Assembly (NCBI GenBank): GCA_023614405.1
Contig: CM042687.1
Location: forward strand, 235,130,292 to 235,194,291
DNA length: 64,000 nucleotides
Direction of reading: 5' to 3'
Source: Avena insularis
Taxonomy: Eukaryota; Streptophyta; Magnoliopsida; Poales; Poaceae
The notes beneath the pieces are model-generated. The model saw only the letters and a program-made list of their open reading frames with translations, was not told the DNA's origin and did no database searches. Position numbers and translations under genes: made by a program. Shown here in pieces: positions 12,284 through 24,057 of the stretch (within the stretch, counting starts at the first letter, position 1; each line of letters begins with the position of its first letter).

Positions 12284-15200
12284 TGTAACATCCCTAAAAT
12301 CATGTTTTCAAAGCTTGCATATAATTCATGCATTCATGGTCATTTTAGGATCATTTTCAAATGAAATTTCAAAACAGAAACATTTGAATGTCTATTATTT
12401 TATGTAAGCAAGGCATTAGCTACTACTCTCCAATATGAGATTACTTGTATTAAACCAGTAAGATTTGAACTTAGGATTGTTTGTTATTTCAAACTTGGTC
12501 AAGGTTCTCAAACAAAAATGAAATCAAAACCATTCTTTTACCTATTGAAAATATTTCACTAAGGGCATAGTTTTAAACCTTATTTCCAAACCCATTTTGA
12601 ATCTGAGTTTAAATGGGTGCTTTATACACCCTAGGATGCAAGAAACAATAAACAAAAGTTTGGAGAAAATTCCAATTGAAACAAATTTGATTTGGGCATT
12701 TGAATTCAAACCAGAAAATCAAATCAGAAAAAGAAAAAGAGAAAGGGAGAAAAAATAAAACAGACTGACTAAACTAACCCAACCAGCCCAGTTAGCCCAT
12801 TTAGCCCAACAGCCCTCCACTCCGCAGAAAATGTTTCGCACCAGAAGCTAACTCACTTTGTCAGACGACTAGACCCCACCCCGTGTATCCCTCTCTCACT
12901 GAACGCCAGGCCCCACACACCAGTCATCGTCTCCACCCCGCGACCCCTTCTTCCCCAAATCATGCCAGCTGTTTCCGGTGATTAACCCCGCATCAATTCG
13001 ATTGAATGCGTCAGTAATTCTCGCCCCCGACCTTGCGTACTTAATCGCCCGCGTCCTCCCCTCCTTTTCCCCAGTCACCACCCTCTCTCTGCCCCTAGGC
13101 TGCTCGGAATTAGCCCAGAACCACCCACTGCTCCGACGAGCTCCAGCTCAAATTCCGGCCAACCACCGTCGCCTCTTGCCTTCCAGACACCGCGAGTAAG
13201 TTCCCCATATCCCTCTGCACCTGCCAGTATGCCACACTCGCCCGCGCGCGCTCTCTATCGTCGGCAACCTCAACGTCAAGCAAGCACCACCATCTGTCTC
13301 GACTCCGGCGACATCCCCTGGTAGTTCCTGATCGCCCCCTTCTCTCTTTTTGTTGCTCACGTGTTCGTCAGACTTGTGCGCATCTAAATACACCATTCTT
13401 TTGGCTAGGCGCGACCTGTATCTTCGCCAACGATGACGAGCGACCGTAACCGACGACTGTAGGTTCTCCGGCGAGCAATAGCGGTCGAGTCCGTGTGCCC
13501 CTGTCCCTCCCTCGACCACCTTGAGCACCGCGACGACCCCACGAGCTCGGTAAGCTCCTCTGTTTCCTCCCTTGCTTCCTAGAACCACCGGAGCGTCGTC
13601 GGCAGCAACGCTGCCGCCAGCAACTAGCTGCGCCCCCGGTTTTAGGTCAGAGCGATTTGATCCACTGGATCTAGATCCAGTGGTTTATATTAGATGCCAG
13701 GCCGAAGAGGTACGGGCAGATCAGAGCCGCTGGTTTTAAATATATCTAACGGTGCGCGAGCATGATCTAGTGGGAAGCGGTACCGTCCAATCAGGAGCTG
13801 CCGCGTGGCCTGTTATTTGTTTTAAAAATCTGATTTAGATCTATTAGATGTTCAAACTTGCAAAATTCATAACTTTTGATCCACATGTTCAAATTTTGCA
13901 AATTTTATATCATTGGAATCAGGAGAAAGAATTATATCCAACCATGCAATGTGTTTAGTGTTTTTATTCTGTAAAATGGATTATTTTTGCAGAGACATTT
14001 ATAGGCTTATTTTGAGTATAGAAATTATTTGAAAAATGATTTAAAGACTAAATAAAGTTTATTTAGTGTATATTTGTCTTTTTTGTGATTCAGTACTGTA
14101 TACTTGTCTTGTTTGATTTAGAAAAAAAATCATCACATGGCATTTGCATGCATTCATATATTTTTGATTGTCTATTTTGATATGTGAATTTGGTGCTATC
14201 ATTTTATGTGTAGATTTTGGTGCTAGTGGTGATTGTGATTGTGAGGATTGTTGATACTCCCCCAACTACCAAGGAAAGTTGTGCTTCATATTTTTATCCT
14301 AATATTTTGACTATGCATTAGAAATATTTTGTATAGGGCTTGCATGAATAATTTTGCTAAGTATCTATATGCTATGCTTGGGAAATCCTAGTAGTGGTAG
14401 AATTGTTAGAATTTCCTCTAAGTTAAGATACTTGCTATTGCCATGCTTAGCCTAGCTAGTAGCAAACAAGGGTGGATTATATATTCATGCTATGAGAAAT
14501 ATTTCTAAGTCTTTTACTTATGTTTTGTTTAATAAAACAACTAAGTGAATGAAACACCTGGGTGGAATGGAAAGGATGGTTTGTGTTGAGTGGTTACACA
14601 AGGACCATTTCTATGGTTTACCTTGTGTATCTCACTTGTGGATTGCCACCCAGGAACAAAGGGATTTGAGATGCCAAATGTTAAGAAGCTTCTAGTGCAG
14701 CCACATGGCATTATGGGCTCTGCCTGGATCATATAGGTTGCAATAACTTAGCCAAATGGACAGTTGGTGGTAGGGGAATGATAGGTTTGGAGCGCGTCCA
14801 TTTTGGTCTAAGGGAAGGCTTCTGAAAGGTCCGGTCTTGGTGAAAATCAGGTCTTGTGGGGAAAGTGCACAACCTCTGCAGATGGAAGAACCTAAGTACT
14901 TAGCCATGTCCCTGGTATTGGTCAACATGAGCATCAAGACAAGGAAGCTATCAAGAATCTCCTCATCCCAATTTTCTAAGTTAAAACTTGTGGTTGAACA
15001 AGGGTGAAGGTTCACCAATTTCTATTGGTGGTTCCTTGGGAATGTTTTTGCCAAAAAAAACTTAGTGTTTTCAACTGATAGGTAAAACCTATTTTGAGCA
15101 AAGCAAGCCTAAGCTACACTTAGCCAAATTCATGTAGTAACTAGATGCTAATATTCTACTAAGGTATCACTTGCCAATACTATTCCAATGTATTGACCCA

Positions 15201-15504
15201 CTGTGGCTATAACTTGTGATGTTGCACGGTAATCTGATGATGATTAGGGGTTATGAGTCTACACTCAACATGCTTGCCTGTGGCACATGAAGATGAAGAA
15301 TTTTATTTTATATTGTTAAGTTTAAATTCTTGTATTAGCCTATGGCTATGGAGTTGTAAAATACTATGTTATCTCTGGAATGACAATGTAATAATGACCT
15401 TTGTTTATGTGTACTTCATCTTAAACTGTGGATGCTAGCATTTGATCCAGGGACTAGCATTGCAATCACAGGGATCTTTACCTTTATAAAGGTGGGATCT
15501 TATA
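12284..15504 (+). repeat. Chromovirus 5' LTR
   Basis: Starts TGTAACATCCC, ends CTTATA (CTTACA in the other copy, so the terminal CA has mutated). 3.2 kb, matching 20691-23902. The middle (about 12780-13640) is GC-rich with candidate 5' splice donors, for example GTAAGT at 13196. Short open frames in the GC-rich part differ between LTR copies and are not taken as genes. Confidence 0.9.
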
Positions 15505-15506
15505 GA

Positions 15507-15520
15507 TGGTATCAGAGAAC
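15507..15520 (+). other. Chromovirus primer binding site, tRNA-Met type
   Basis: TGGTATCAGAGAAC two bases after the LTR; the second copy at 23905-23916 reads TGGTATCAGAGC, a full match to the initiator tRNA-Met primer-site consensus. Confidence 0.85.
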
Positions 15521-15658
15521 TGTGTTTCCTGTAGGATTATGATCCTAGGATTGGATTAGAAACCACTAAGGAAAAATTTCAACACTTTGAAAAATTTCTA
15601 CGCTTGCCTTTTTCTTCTCGTAAACTTTTCTAATCTTCTTTCTCATCTCTATTTGTAG

Positions 15659-16156
15659 ATGAACTCCATCAACGAAGCCGTAAGGAAGGGACCACTCATG
15701 ACCATGACTTTGGAGTGTGAGACTGAATTTCCAAAAGCCCTCAAGAAACTTATGGTTACCATGGGGATACATGGTGCAGCTGTGTACAAAGGATTCCCTG
15801 TGATGGATGAAGGAGAGGAGCATTGGTGGGTACAACTTCACTTGTACAAAAACAAGGAAGACAACCACAAGGAGTCAGGGTTCTGCATGGTCACCAACTC
15901 AGAAGTGCACACAACATTCTTTGACTCTGCAAGAAATGCAGCATGGAATTCTATCAAGGAACTTGGTGATGGGCTCAAGTGCAGAATCCTCAACACTCAA
16001 AATGACCTTAGAGAAGAAAAGAAGCATACCCAAGAGTTAGAAACTACCAACCAACAACTAAGGGGAGACATCATAGACTTAATTTGGGAATCTTGTGAAC
16101 AACATAGACAGATGGCTACTAAGGATGCTTTGATAGCTATTTTGTCTAGTGAGTGA
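15659..16156 (+). CDS. Extra ORF 1 upstream of gag (orf0-like), unknown function
   Basis: 165 residues, open from ATG to stop. The N-terminal two-thirds look globular (a GIHGAAVYKGF and WWVQLHLYKNK region, about residues 36-65); the C-terminal third (about 103-150) is charged and helical, likely coiled coil. I recognise no domain. A strong 3' splice-site pattern precedes the ATG: CTAAT branch-like motif, pyrimidine tract, then TTGTAG directly abutting ATG. The sequence is repeated at 24058-24673 in the partial second unit with the same acceptor. Rice RIRE3-type gypsy elements are recalled to carry an extra 'orf0' before gag; homology to it is untested. Confidence 0.6.
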   Translation: MNSINEAVRKGPLMTMTLECETEFPKALKKLMVTMGIHGAAVYKGFPVMDEGEEHWWVQLHLYKNKEDNHKESGFCMVTNSEVHTTFFDSARNAAWNSIKELGDGLKCRILNTQNDLREEKKHTQELETTNQQLRGDIIDLIWESCEQHRQMATKDALIAILSSE

Positions 16157-16367
16157 GAGTTGTATCGTACTTCGTTAGTTGGACCACCACACTTATCGTT
16201 TTCATTTCCAAAAAAAATTCTAAGTTATGTTGAACCTTTGATGCTTGTAATGGATTTGTGTATTTCATGATTTGTGTGTTTGCTATGAAAGATATGCTTG
16301 TGTTATCTTGTCTTGTGATTTTTCTCTATTGATGCTGATTCTAACTTTTCTCTATCTTATAAAATAG

Positions 16368-17175
16368 ATGCCTAGTGCTATTATCAACACAGCCGAGGAG
16401 TTCAAGGGAACTCGGTTTGGCACACGTCTCATTGAGCTCACTAGCGTGCTCAACCTTCCACTTCCTAGCATCATGACACTTACCCTCACCAAGTTTGAGA
16501 GGAAGGACCTTTGGGGATTCAAAGTTACTCAGCCAGGATGCCAGACTGATCCAACCACGGAGGCTATCACTTTCAAGCTAATGCATGACGACAAGGAGAG
16601 AGGCTTAGATGTAGTCATGCAGGATCTACTTGGGCGTCTGGTAGGGAGGCACTCCAGAGAGCATAGAGGCCTTTACTTTCACGCCTTCAGAAGACGCGAC
16701 GAAGAGGGTGAGGCTATTGAGTTCGAGGATGTTGCTAGAGAGACGGCGGAGCCGATTCGTCTGTACCTAAAGGACCTAGAGGTTCTTATTAGGCACCTAG
16801 ATACTGATAGGACCAACGTCATGCTTAGCATTGACGAGCTCCAGGTTCAGCTTCGTGAGAAGGACAAGCTCTTCGCGGAGCAAGACGAGATAGTCAAGGA
16901 AATGGAGGCCAAGTTTGAGAGCCAGGACAGGAAGTTTAAGAGCCAAGAGAAAAGAGTCCAAGACAGGAACAAGAGGATTCGGGAGATGAATGCAGAGTTA
17001 GAGGCCAAGGACTTCGAGCTCGAGCATCAACAAAGTGATAGAGAGGCTTCGCTCACAGAAGAGGGCTCTTAGGGCCAAGATAGAGGCCTTGACTACCAAT
17101 GTCGAGGAATACAAGACCGCTATGGAGAATGCAGGTCTTACACTTGTTGATGAGGAGGTTGATGCAGAGGAGTAG
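16368..17175 (+). pseudogene. Extra ORF 2 upstream of gag, coiled-coil protein, frameshifted
   Basis: The frame from 16368 is open for 234 residues, but a one-base shift near 17020-17040 moves the true frame: another frame continues through a KIEALTTNVEEYK helix to an acidic end and stop at 17175, giving roughly 268 residues. The N-terminal 130 residues look globular (FGTRLIELTSVLNLP; WGFKVTQPG); from about residue 135 there is a long charged heptad-like coiled coil. The ATG directly follows AAAATAG, with a perfect CTAAC branch-point-like motif at 16341-16345. No known domain recognised. It lies between extra ORF 1 and gag, same strand. Confidence 0.6.
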
Positions 17176-17401
17176 TGATGAATACTCATTTATCATTCAT
17201 TTACCATGCTTATGATTATTGAGTCGCAATGACCATCCAACATGTGGGTGGCTTGCTATAGTGTGTTTACCTTTTCAAACTTGTTGTTTATGTCGTTGAA
17301 CCTTATGTTATTTTGACGTTGATTTGGTGTTTGTCTATGTGATGTTTTGTGCATAATAAGTATCTATGGGTATCTCATTCTTATCCTTATGAAAACCACA
17401 G

Positions 17402-20400
17402 ATGCCTCCTCGACGTGCCAACCCCATCCCTAACAACAATGTCACCCCTGAGATGCAGCAGTTGATGACATCACAGACTCAACTGATGCAGATGATTACC
17501 ACCTTTATTCAGAATAAGAACTATAACAACAACAACAATCAGAACAATCCACCAGGATTTGACATGCTCACCAGACTCTTGAGACTGAGGCCTGCAAAGT
17601 TCTCAGGAACTACTGATCCCATGGTGGCCAATGATTGGCTACGTTCAGTGAACAAGGATTTGGTAACTGTCGGCTGCACCGACGAAGAGAAAGTCAGGTT
17701 TCCAGCACATCTGTTGGAAGGACCAGCAGCCAATTGGTGGGATAACTTCCAGATCACCACTCCCATTGAGGATGTGACATGTGCTATCTTTGAAGATGGA
17801 TTCCGTACAGCTCACATCTCATCTGGAGTGATGAATTTGAAGAAGAAAGAGTTCCATAACCTGAAGCAGCGTCACTGCAGCGTGGCTGAATATATTGAGG
17901 AGTTCAACAATCTGGCACGTTATGCACTGGATGAAGTTGATACCGATGCCAAGAGGAAAGGGAAGTTCCTCGAAGGACTGAACGATGAACTGAATCTGTA
18001 GTTATCTATGGCCTATGTCCCCACCTACCAATCCCTTTGTGACAAGGCTACCATCTTGGAGAACAAGATGAAACAGGTTGATAGCAGAAAGAGGAAGCAC
18101 AACTCTGACAAGCACAACTCGGGATCGTCTCACAAGCGTTCCCATCATGATGATAGTGGGAGTTCTGGATCCCACAAACATGGAAAGTACAACAACCACC
18201 ACATCCACAACCGCCATCATGACAACAAGCATCACCGTGGTCATGATAATGACAAATACAAGAACCATAAGGGTGGATACAAGAGCCACCACAGTGGAGG
18301 TGGAAGTGGAAGTGGCAGTCATCCTGCAAAGAGAGATATCAGTCAGGTTGAATGTTTCAAGTGTAAGAAGATGTGGCATTATGCAAACGAGTGACCAGAG
18401 AAGAAAGTTGAAGGAACCAACAAGCCCAACCCTTTCTAGAAGGGACAAGTGAACCACATCAATGTGGAGGAGATTTATGAGGAGTCCGATGCTATGGCTG
18501 GTAAGTTCAAACTCAATTCTATTCCAACACTTGTTCTTTTTGATACTGGTACATCACATTCACTCATATCAAAAGCATTTGTTGATAGAAATGGGTTTTC
18601 AACTGAAAATATTGGGTGTCCAATAAAAGTAAGTTCTCCTGGTGGAGATATGATAGTAAGTATTGGATGTCATGATCTAGTGATAGAATTTGGAAATCAT
18701 AAGTTTCCAGTGAGTCTGATAATCCTAGATTCCCAAGGACTAGATGTAATTTTGGGAATGGACTGGATGACCAAGTATGAAGGAGTACTAGATTGTGCCA
18801 ATCGTACTGTCGCACTCACAACCCCGAAAAAGAAAAGGATAAGATTCAAGTCTAACTTTGAATCAAAAGGGAGTAAGCTAAATTCTCTTAAGGGGGTTAG
18901 CATAGACAGTGTGCCAATTGTGAGAGAATATCCGGATGTGTTTCCGGAAGAATTGCCAGGAATGCCACCAGATAGAGATGTGGAATTTTTGATTGACTTG
19001 CTTCCAGGATCCGGACCAATAGCAAAGAGACCTTACAAGATGTCAGTTGATGAGTTGAAAGATCTCAAGAAACAACTTGGAGAACAGTTGCGGAAAGGAT
19101 TTATTCAACCAAGTTCTTCATCTTGGGGAGCACCAGTCTTGTTTGTGGAAAAGAAAGATAGAAGTCAAAGGTTATGCATTGATTATCGTTCACTCAATGA
19201 GGTGACTATCAAGAACAAATATCCTTTGCCTAGAATCAATGACTTGTTTGATCATCTAGAAGGAGCATGTGTGTTCTCAAAGATTGATCTCCGGTTAGGT
19301 TATTTTCAGCTTAAGATAAGAGAACAAGACATACCTAAGACAACTTTCACCACTAGGTATGGATTGTATGAGTACACAGTGATGCCATTTGGTTTGACCA
19401 GTGCACCAGCTTACTTCATGAATATGATGAACAAGGTGTTCATGGAGTTCCTTGACAAGTTTGTTGAAGGACATCGCCGAACATATTGCTTTGTGTGATG
19501 TATGTAGTAGAGTGAAAGCGGAACATCAGAAACCAGCAGGGTTGCTACAACCACTACTTATTCCTGATTGGAAGTGGGACAAGATTGGCATGGACTTTAT
19601 CACCGGATTGCCAAGGACCAGGTCAGGATATGATTCTATTTGGGTAGTAGTGGATCGCCTCACTAAAGTGGCTCATTTCATACCGGTGAAGACAACCTAC
19701 ACAAGTGATAAGTTGGCCAAGATTTATATGAATAGGATTGTGTGTCTGCATGGGGTACCCAAGAGTATTGTGTCTGATAGGGGAACCCAATTCACTTCTC
19801 ATTTTTCGAGACAACTGCATGAGTCATTGGGAACGAGATTGGAATTCATCACTGCTTTTCATCCTCAGACTGATGGACAGACAGAAAGGACCAACCAGAT
19901 TCTAGAAGATATGTTGAGGGCATGTGCCCTAGACTATGGAGCCAGTTGGGATGAAAGTCTGCCCTACGCAGAATTCTCTTACAATAACATCTATCAAGCC
20001 AGTATTGATATGACACTGTTTGAGTTTCTCTATGGGAGCAAGTGTACTACCCCATTATTATGGAATGGTGTGGGAGAAAGAAACTTATTCGGGCCAGAAC
20101 TAATCAAAGAGGCTGAAGAGAAAGTCAAGCTAGTAAAGGACAGATTGAAGATAGCACAGTCCCGACAAAAGAGCTACACAGATCCTAAGCGTAGAGAAGT
20201 CACCTATGAGGTGGGTGATAGAGCTTATCTTAGAGTGTCACCACTTAGTGGAGTGAAGAGATTTGGAGACAAAGGAAAATTGGCCCCAAGATATGTTGGA
20301 CCATTCAAGATTCCGAGTCGTAAAGGAGAAGTAGCTTACGAGATTGAATTGCTGGAATCATTGTCTGCCGTTCACAATGTGTTTCATGTGAGTCAGCTTA

Positions 20401-20678
20401 AGAAATGCCATCCAGAGATGGAAGAGACTTATTTGAAGGATACTATACCTTTGGAGGAGGTCCAATTGGAAAGTGATCTCACCTATGAGGAGAATCCTAT
20501 CAAAATTCTTGAGACTGCAGAAAGAGTTACTCGGACTAAGACTATCAAATTTTGCAAAGTTCAATGGAACCATCATACCGAAGAAGAAGCAACATGGGAA
20601 AGAGAGGATGACCTTCGGAAAGACCACCCTCACCTATTTGCTAGACAATCTGAATCTCGAGGGCGATATTCACCTTAA
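17402..20678 (+). pseudogene. Chromovirus gag-pol polyprotein with stops and a large deletion
   Basis: Start MPPRRANP at 17402, directly after CACAG. Gag core (FSGTTDP to NWWDNFQ); Arg/His/Ser-rich linker; broken zinc knuckle CFKCKKMWHYANE followed by TGA where the last Cys belongs; protease DTG (18542-18550); reverse transcriptase through [11 protein letters not shown] and MPFGLTSAP. In-frame stops at about 18000, 18392 and 18440, two of them TAG at likely Gln codons. At about 19463 the frame jumps from RT (FLDKFV) to integrase ([12 protein letters not shown]): the YxDD, RNase H and the integrase N-terminal zinc part are deleted. Integrase catalytic residues are intact: Asp 19593, Asp 19776, Glu 19884 (spacing D-60-D-35-E). 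A chromodomain (about 20490-20640; KVQW, EEATWE) ends the protein and would guide integration to heterochromatin. Confidence 0.9.
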
Positions 20679-20690
20679 GGGGGTTAGATT
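20678..20690 (+). other. Chromovirus polypurine tract
   Basis: AAGGGGGTTAGAT immediately before the LTR at 20691; it overlaps the last base of the pol stop codon. Confidence 0.75.
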
Positions 20691-23600
20691 TGTAACATCC
20701 CTAAAATCATGTTTTCAAAGCTTGCATATCATTCATGCATTCATAGTCATTTTAGGATCATTTTCAAATGAAATTTCAAAACAGAAACATTTGAATGTCT
20801 ATTATTTTATGTAAGCAAGGCATTAGCCACTACTACTGTCCAATATGAGATTACTTGTATTAAACCAGTAAGATTTGAACTTAGGATTGTTTGTTATTTC
20901 AAAACTTGGTCAAGGTTCTCAAACAAAAATGAAATCAAAACCATTCTTTTACCTATTGAAAATATTTCACTAAGGGCATAGTTTTAAACCTTATTTCCAA
21001 ACACATTTTGAATATGAGTTGAAATGGATGCTTTATACACCCGAGGATGCAAGAAACAATAAACAAAAGTTTGGAGAAAATTCCAATTGAAACAGATTTG
21101 ATTTGGGCATTTGAATTCAAATCAGAAAATCAAATCAGAAAAATAAAAAGAGAAAGGGAGAAAAATATAAAACAGACTGACTAAACTAACCCAACCAGCC
21201 CAGTTAGCCCATTTAGCCCAATAACCCTCCACTCCGCAGAAAATGTTTCGCACCGCAGAGCTAACCCGCGCCGTCGCTGACGACTAGACCCCACCCCGTG
21301 TATCCCTCTCTCACTGAACGCCAGGCCCCACACGCCAGTCATCGTCTCCACCCCGCGACTCCTTCTTCCCCAAATCGCGCCGGCTGTTTCTGATGATTAA
21401 CCCCGCATCAATTTGATTGAATGCGTCAGTAATTCTCGCCCCCGACCTTGCATACTTAATCGCCCGCGTCCTCCCCTCCTTTTCCCCAGTAGCCACCCTC
21501 TCTCTACCCCTAGGCTGCTCGGAATTAGCCCAGAACCACCCACTGCTGCGACGAGCTCCAGGTCAAATTCCGGCCAACCACCGTCGCCTCTTGCCTTACA
21601 GACACCACGAGTAAGTTCCCCATCTCCCTCTGCACCTGCCAGTATCCCACACTCGCCCGCGCGTGCTCTCTATCATCGACAACCTCAACGTCAAGCAAGC
21701 ACCATTATCTGTCTCGACTCCGGCGACATCCCCTGGTAGTTCCTGACCGCCCCCTTCTCTCTTTTTGTTGCTCACGTGTTCGCCAGACTTGTGCGCATCT
21801 AACTACACCGTTCTTTTGGCTAGGCGTGACCTGTATCTTCGCCAACGACGATGAGCGACCGTAACCGACGACTGTAGGTTCTCCAGCGAGCAATAGCGGT
21901 CGAGTCCGTGTGCCCCTGTCCCTCCCTCGACCACCTTGAGCACCGCGACGGCCCCACGAGCTCGGTAAGTCCCTCTGTTTCCTCCCTTGCTTCCTAGAAC
22001 CACCGGAGCGTCGTCGGTAGCAACGCCGCCGTCGCTAGCAACTAGCTGTGCCGCCGGTTTTAGGTCAGAGCGATTTGATCCAGATCCAGTGGTTTAGATT
22101 AGATGCCAGGCCGAAGAGGTACGGGCAGATCAGAGCCGCTGGTTTTAATTAGATCTAATGGTGCGCGAGCGTGATCCAGTGCGTAGCAGTACCGTCCAAT
22201 CAGGAGCTGCCACGTGGCCTGTTATTTGTTTTAAAAATCTGATTTAGATCTATTAGATGTTCAAACTTGCAAAATTCATAACTTTTGATCCACACGTTCA
22301 AATTTTATATCATTGGTATCAGGAAAATAATTTTATCCAACCATGCAATGTGTTTAATGTTTTGATTCTGTAAAATGGATTATTTTTGCAGAGACATTTA
22401 TAGGCTTATTTTGAGTATAGAAATTATTTGAAAAATGATTTAAAGACTAAATAAAGTTTTTTTAGTGTATATTTGTCTTGTTTGTGATTCAGTACTGTAT
22501 ACTTGTCTTGTTTGATTTAGAAAAAAATCATCACATGACATTTGCATGCATTCATATATTTTTGATTGTCTATTTTGATATGTGAATTTGGTGCTATCAT
22601 TTTATGTGTAGATATTGGTGGTAGTGGTGACTGTGATTGTGAGGATTGTTGCTACTCCCCCAACTACCAAGGCAAGTGGTGCTTCATATTTTTATCCTAA
22701 TATTTTGACTATGCATTAGAAATTTTTGTATAGGGCTTGCATGAATAATTTTGCTAAGTATCTATATGCTATGCTTGGGGAATCCAAGTAGTGGTAGAAT
22801 TGTTAGAATTTCCTCTAAGTTAAGATACTTGCTATTGCCATTCTTAGCCTAGCTAGTAGCAAACAAGGGTGATTATATATTCATGCTATAAGAAATATTT
22901 CTAAGTCTTTTACTTATGTTTTGTTTAATAAAACAACTAAGTGAATGAAACACCTGGGTGGAATGGAAAGGATGGTTTGTGTTGAGTGGTTACACAAGGC
23001 CCATTTCTATGGTTTACCTTGTGTATCTAACTTGTGGATTGCCACCCAGGAACAAAGGGATTTGAGATGCCAAATGTTAAGAAGCTTCTAGTGCAGCCAC
23101 ATGGCATTATGGGCTCTGCCTGGATCATATAGGTTGCAATAACTTAGCCAAATGGACAGTTGGTGGTAGGGGAATGATAAGTTTGGAGCGCGTCCATTTT
23201 GGTCTAAGGGAAGGCTTCTGAAAGGTCCGGTCTTGGTGAAAATCAAGTCTTGTGGGGAAAGTGCACAACCTCTGCAGATGGAAGAACCTAAGTACTTAGC
23301 CATGTCCCTGGTATTGGACAACATGAGCATCAAGACAAGTAATCTATCAAGAATCTCCTCATCCCAATTTTCTAAGTTAAAACTTGTGGTTGAACAAGGG
23401 TGAAGGTTCACCAATTTCTATTGGTGGTTCCTTGGGAAAGCTTTTGCCAAACAGAAAACTTAGTGTTTTCAACTGACAGGTAAAACCTATTTTGAGCAAA
23501 GCAAGCCTAAGCTACACTTAGCCCAATTCATGTAGTAACTAGATGCTAATATTCTACTAAGGTATCACTTGCCAATACTATTCCAATGTATTGACCCACT

Positions 23601-23902
23601 GTGGCTGTAACTTGTGATGTTGCAGGGTACTCTGATGATGATTAGGGGTCATGAGTCTACACTCAACATGCTTGCCTGTGGCACATGAAGATGAAGACTT
23701 TTATTTTATATTGTTAAGTTTAAATTCTTGTACTAGCCTATGGCTATGGAGTTGTAAAATACTATGTTATCTCTGGAATGACAATGTAATAATGACCTTT
23801 GTTTCTGTGTACTTCATCTTAAACTGTGGATGCTAGCATTTGATCAAGGGACTAGCATTGAAATCATAGGGATCTTTACCTTTATAAAGGTTAGATCTTA
23901 CA
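20691..23902 (+). repeat. Chromovirus second LTR
   Basis: Starts TGTAACATCCC and ends CTTACA. It matches 12284-15504 closely with scattered substitutions and small indels. It serves both as the 3' LTR of the first unit and as the 5' LTR of the partial second unit, since a primer site and leader follow it. Confidence 0.9.
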
Positions 23903-24057
23903 GATGGTATCAGAGCACTGTGTTGCCTGTAGGATTATGACCCTAGGATTGGATTAGAAACCACTAAGCAAAAATTTCAACACTTTGAAAAACTTCTACG
24001 CTTGTCTTTTTCTTCTCGTAAACTTTTCTAATCTTCTTTCTCATCTCTATTTGTAGA

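Noticed and set aside
12978..13588. Frames of 73 and 146 residues in chromovirus 5' LTR
   Set aside because: GC-rich leader; the second LTR (21413-22003) has different breaks, so no coding constraint.
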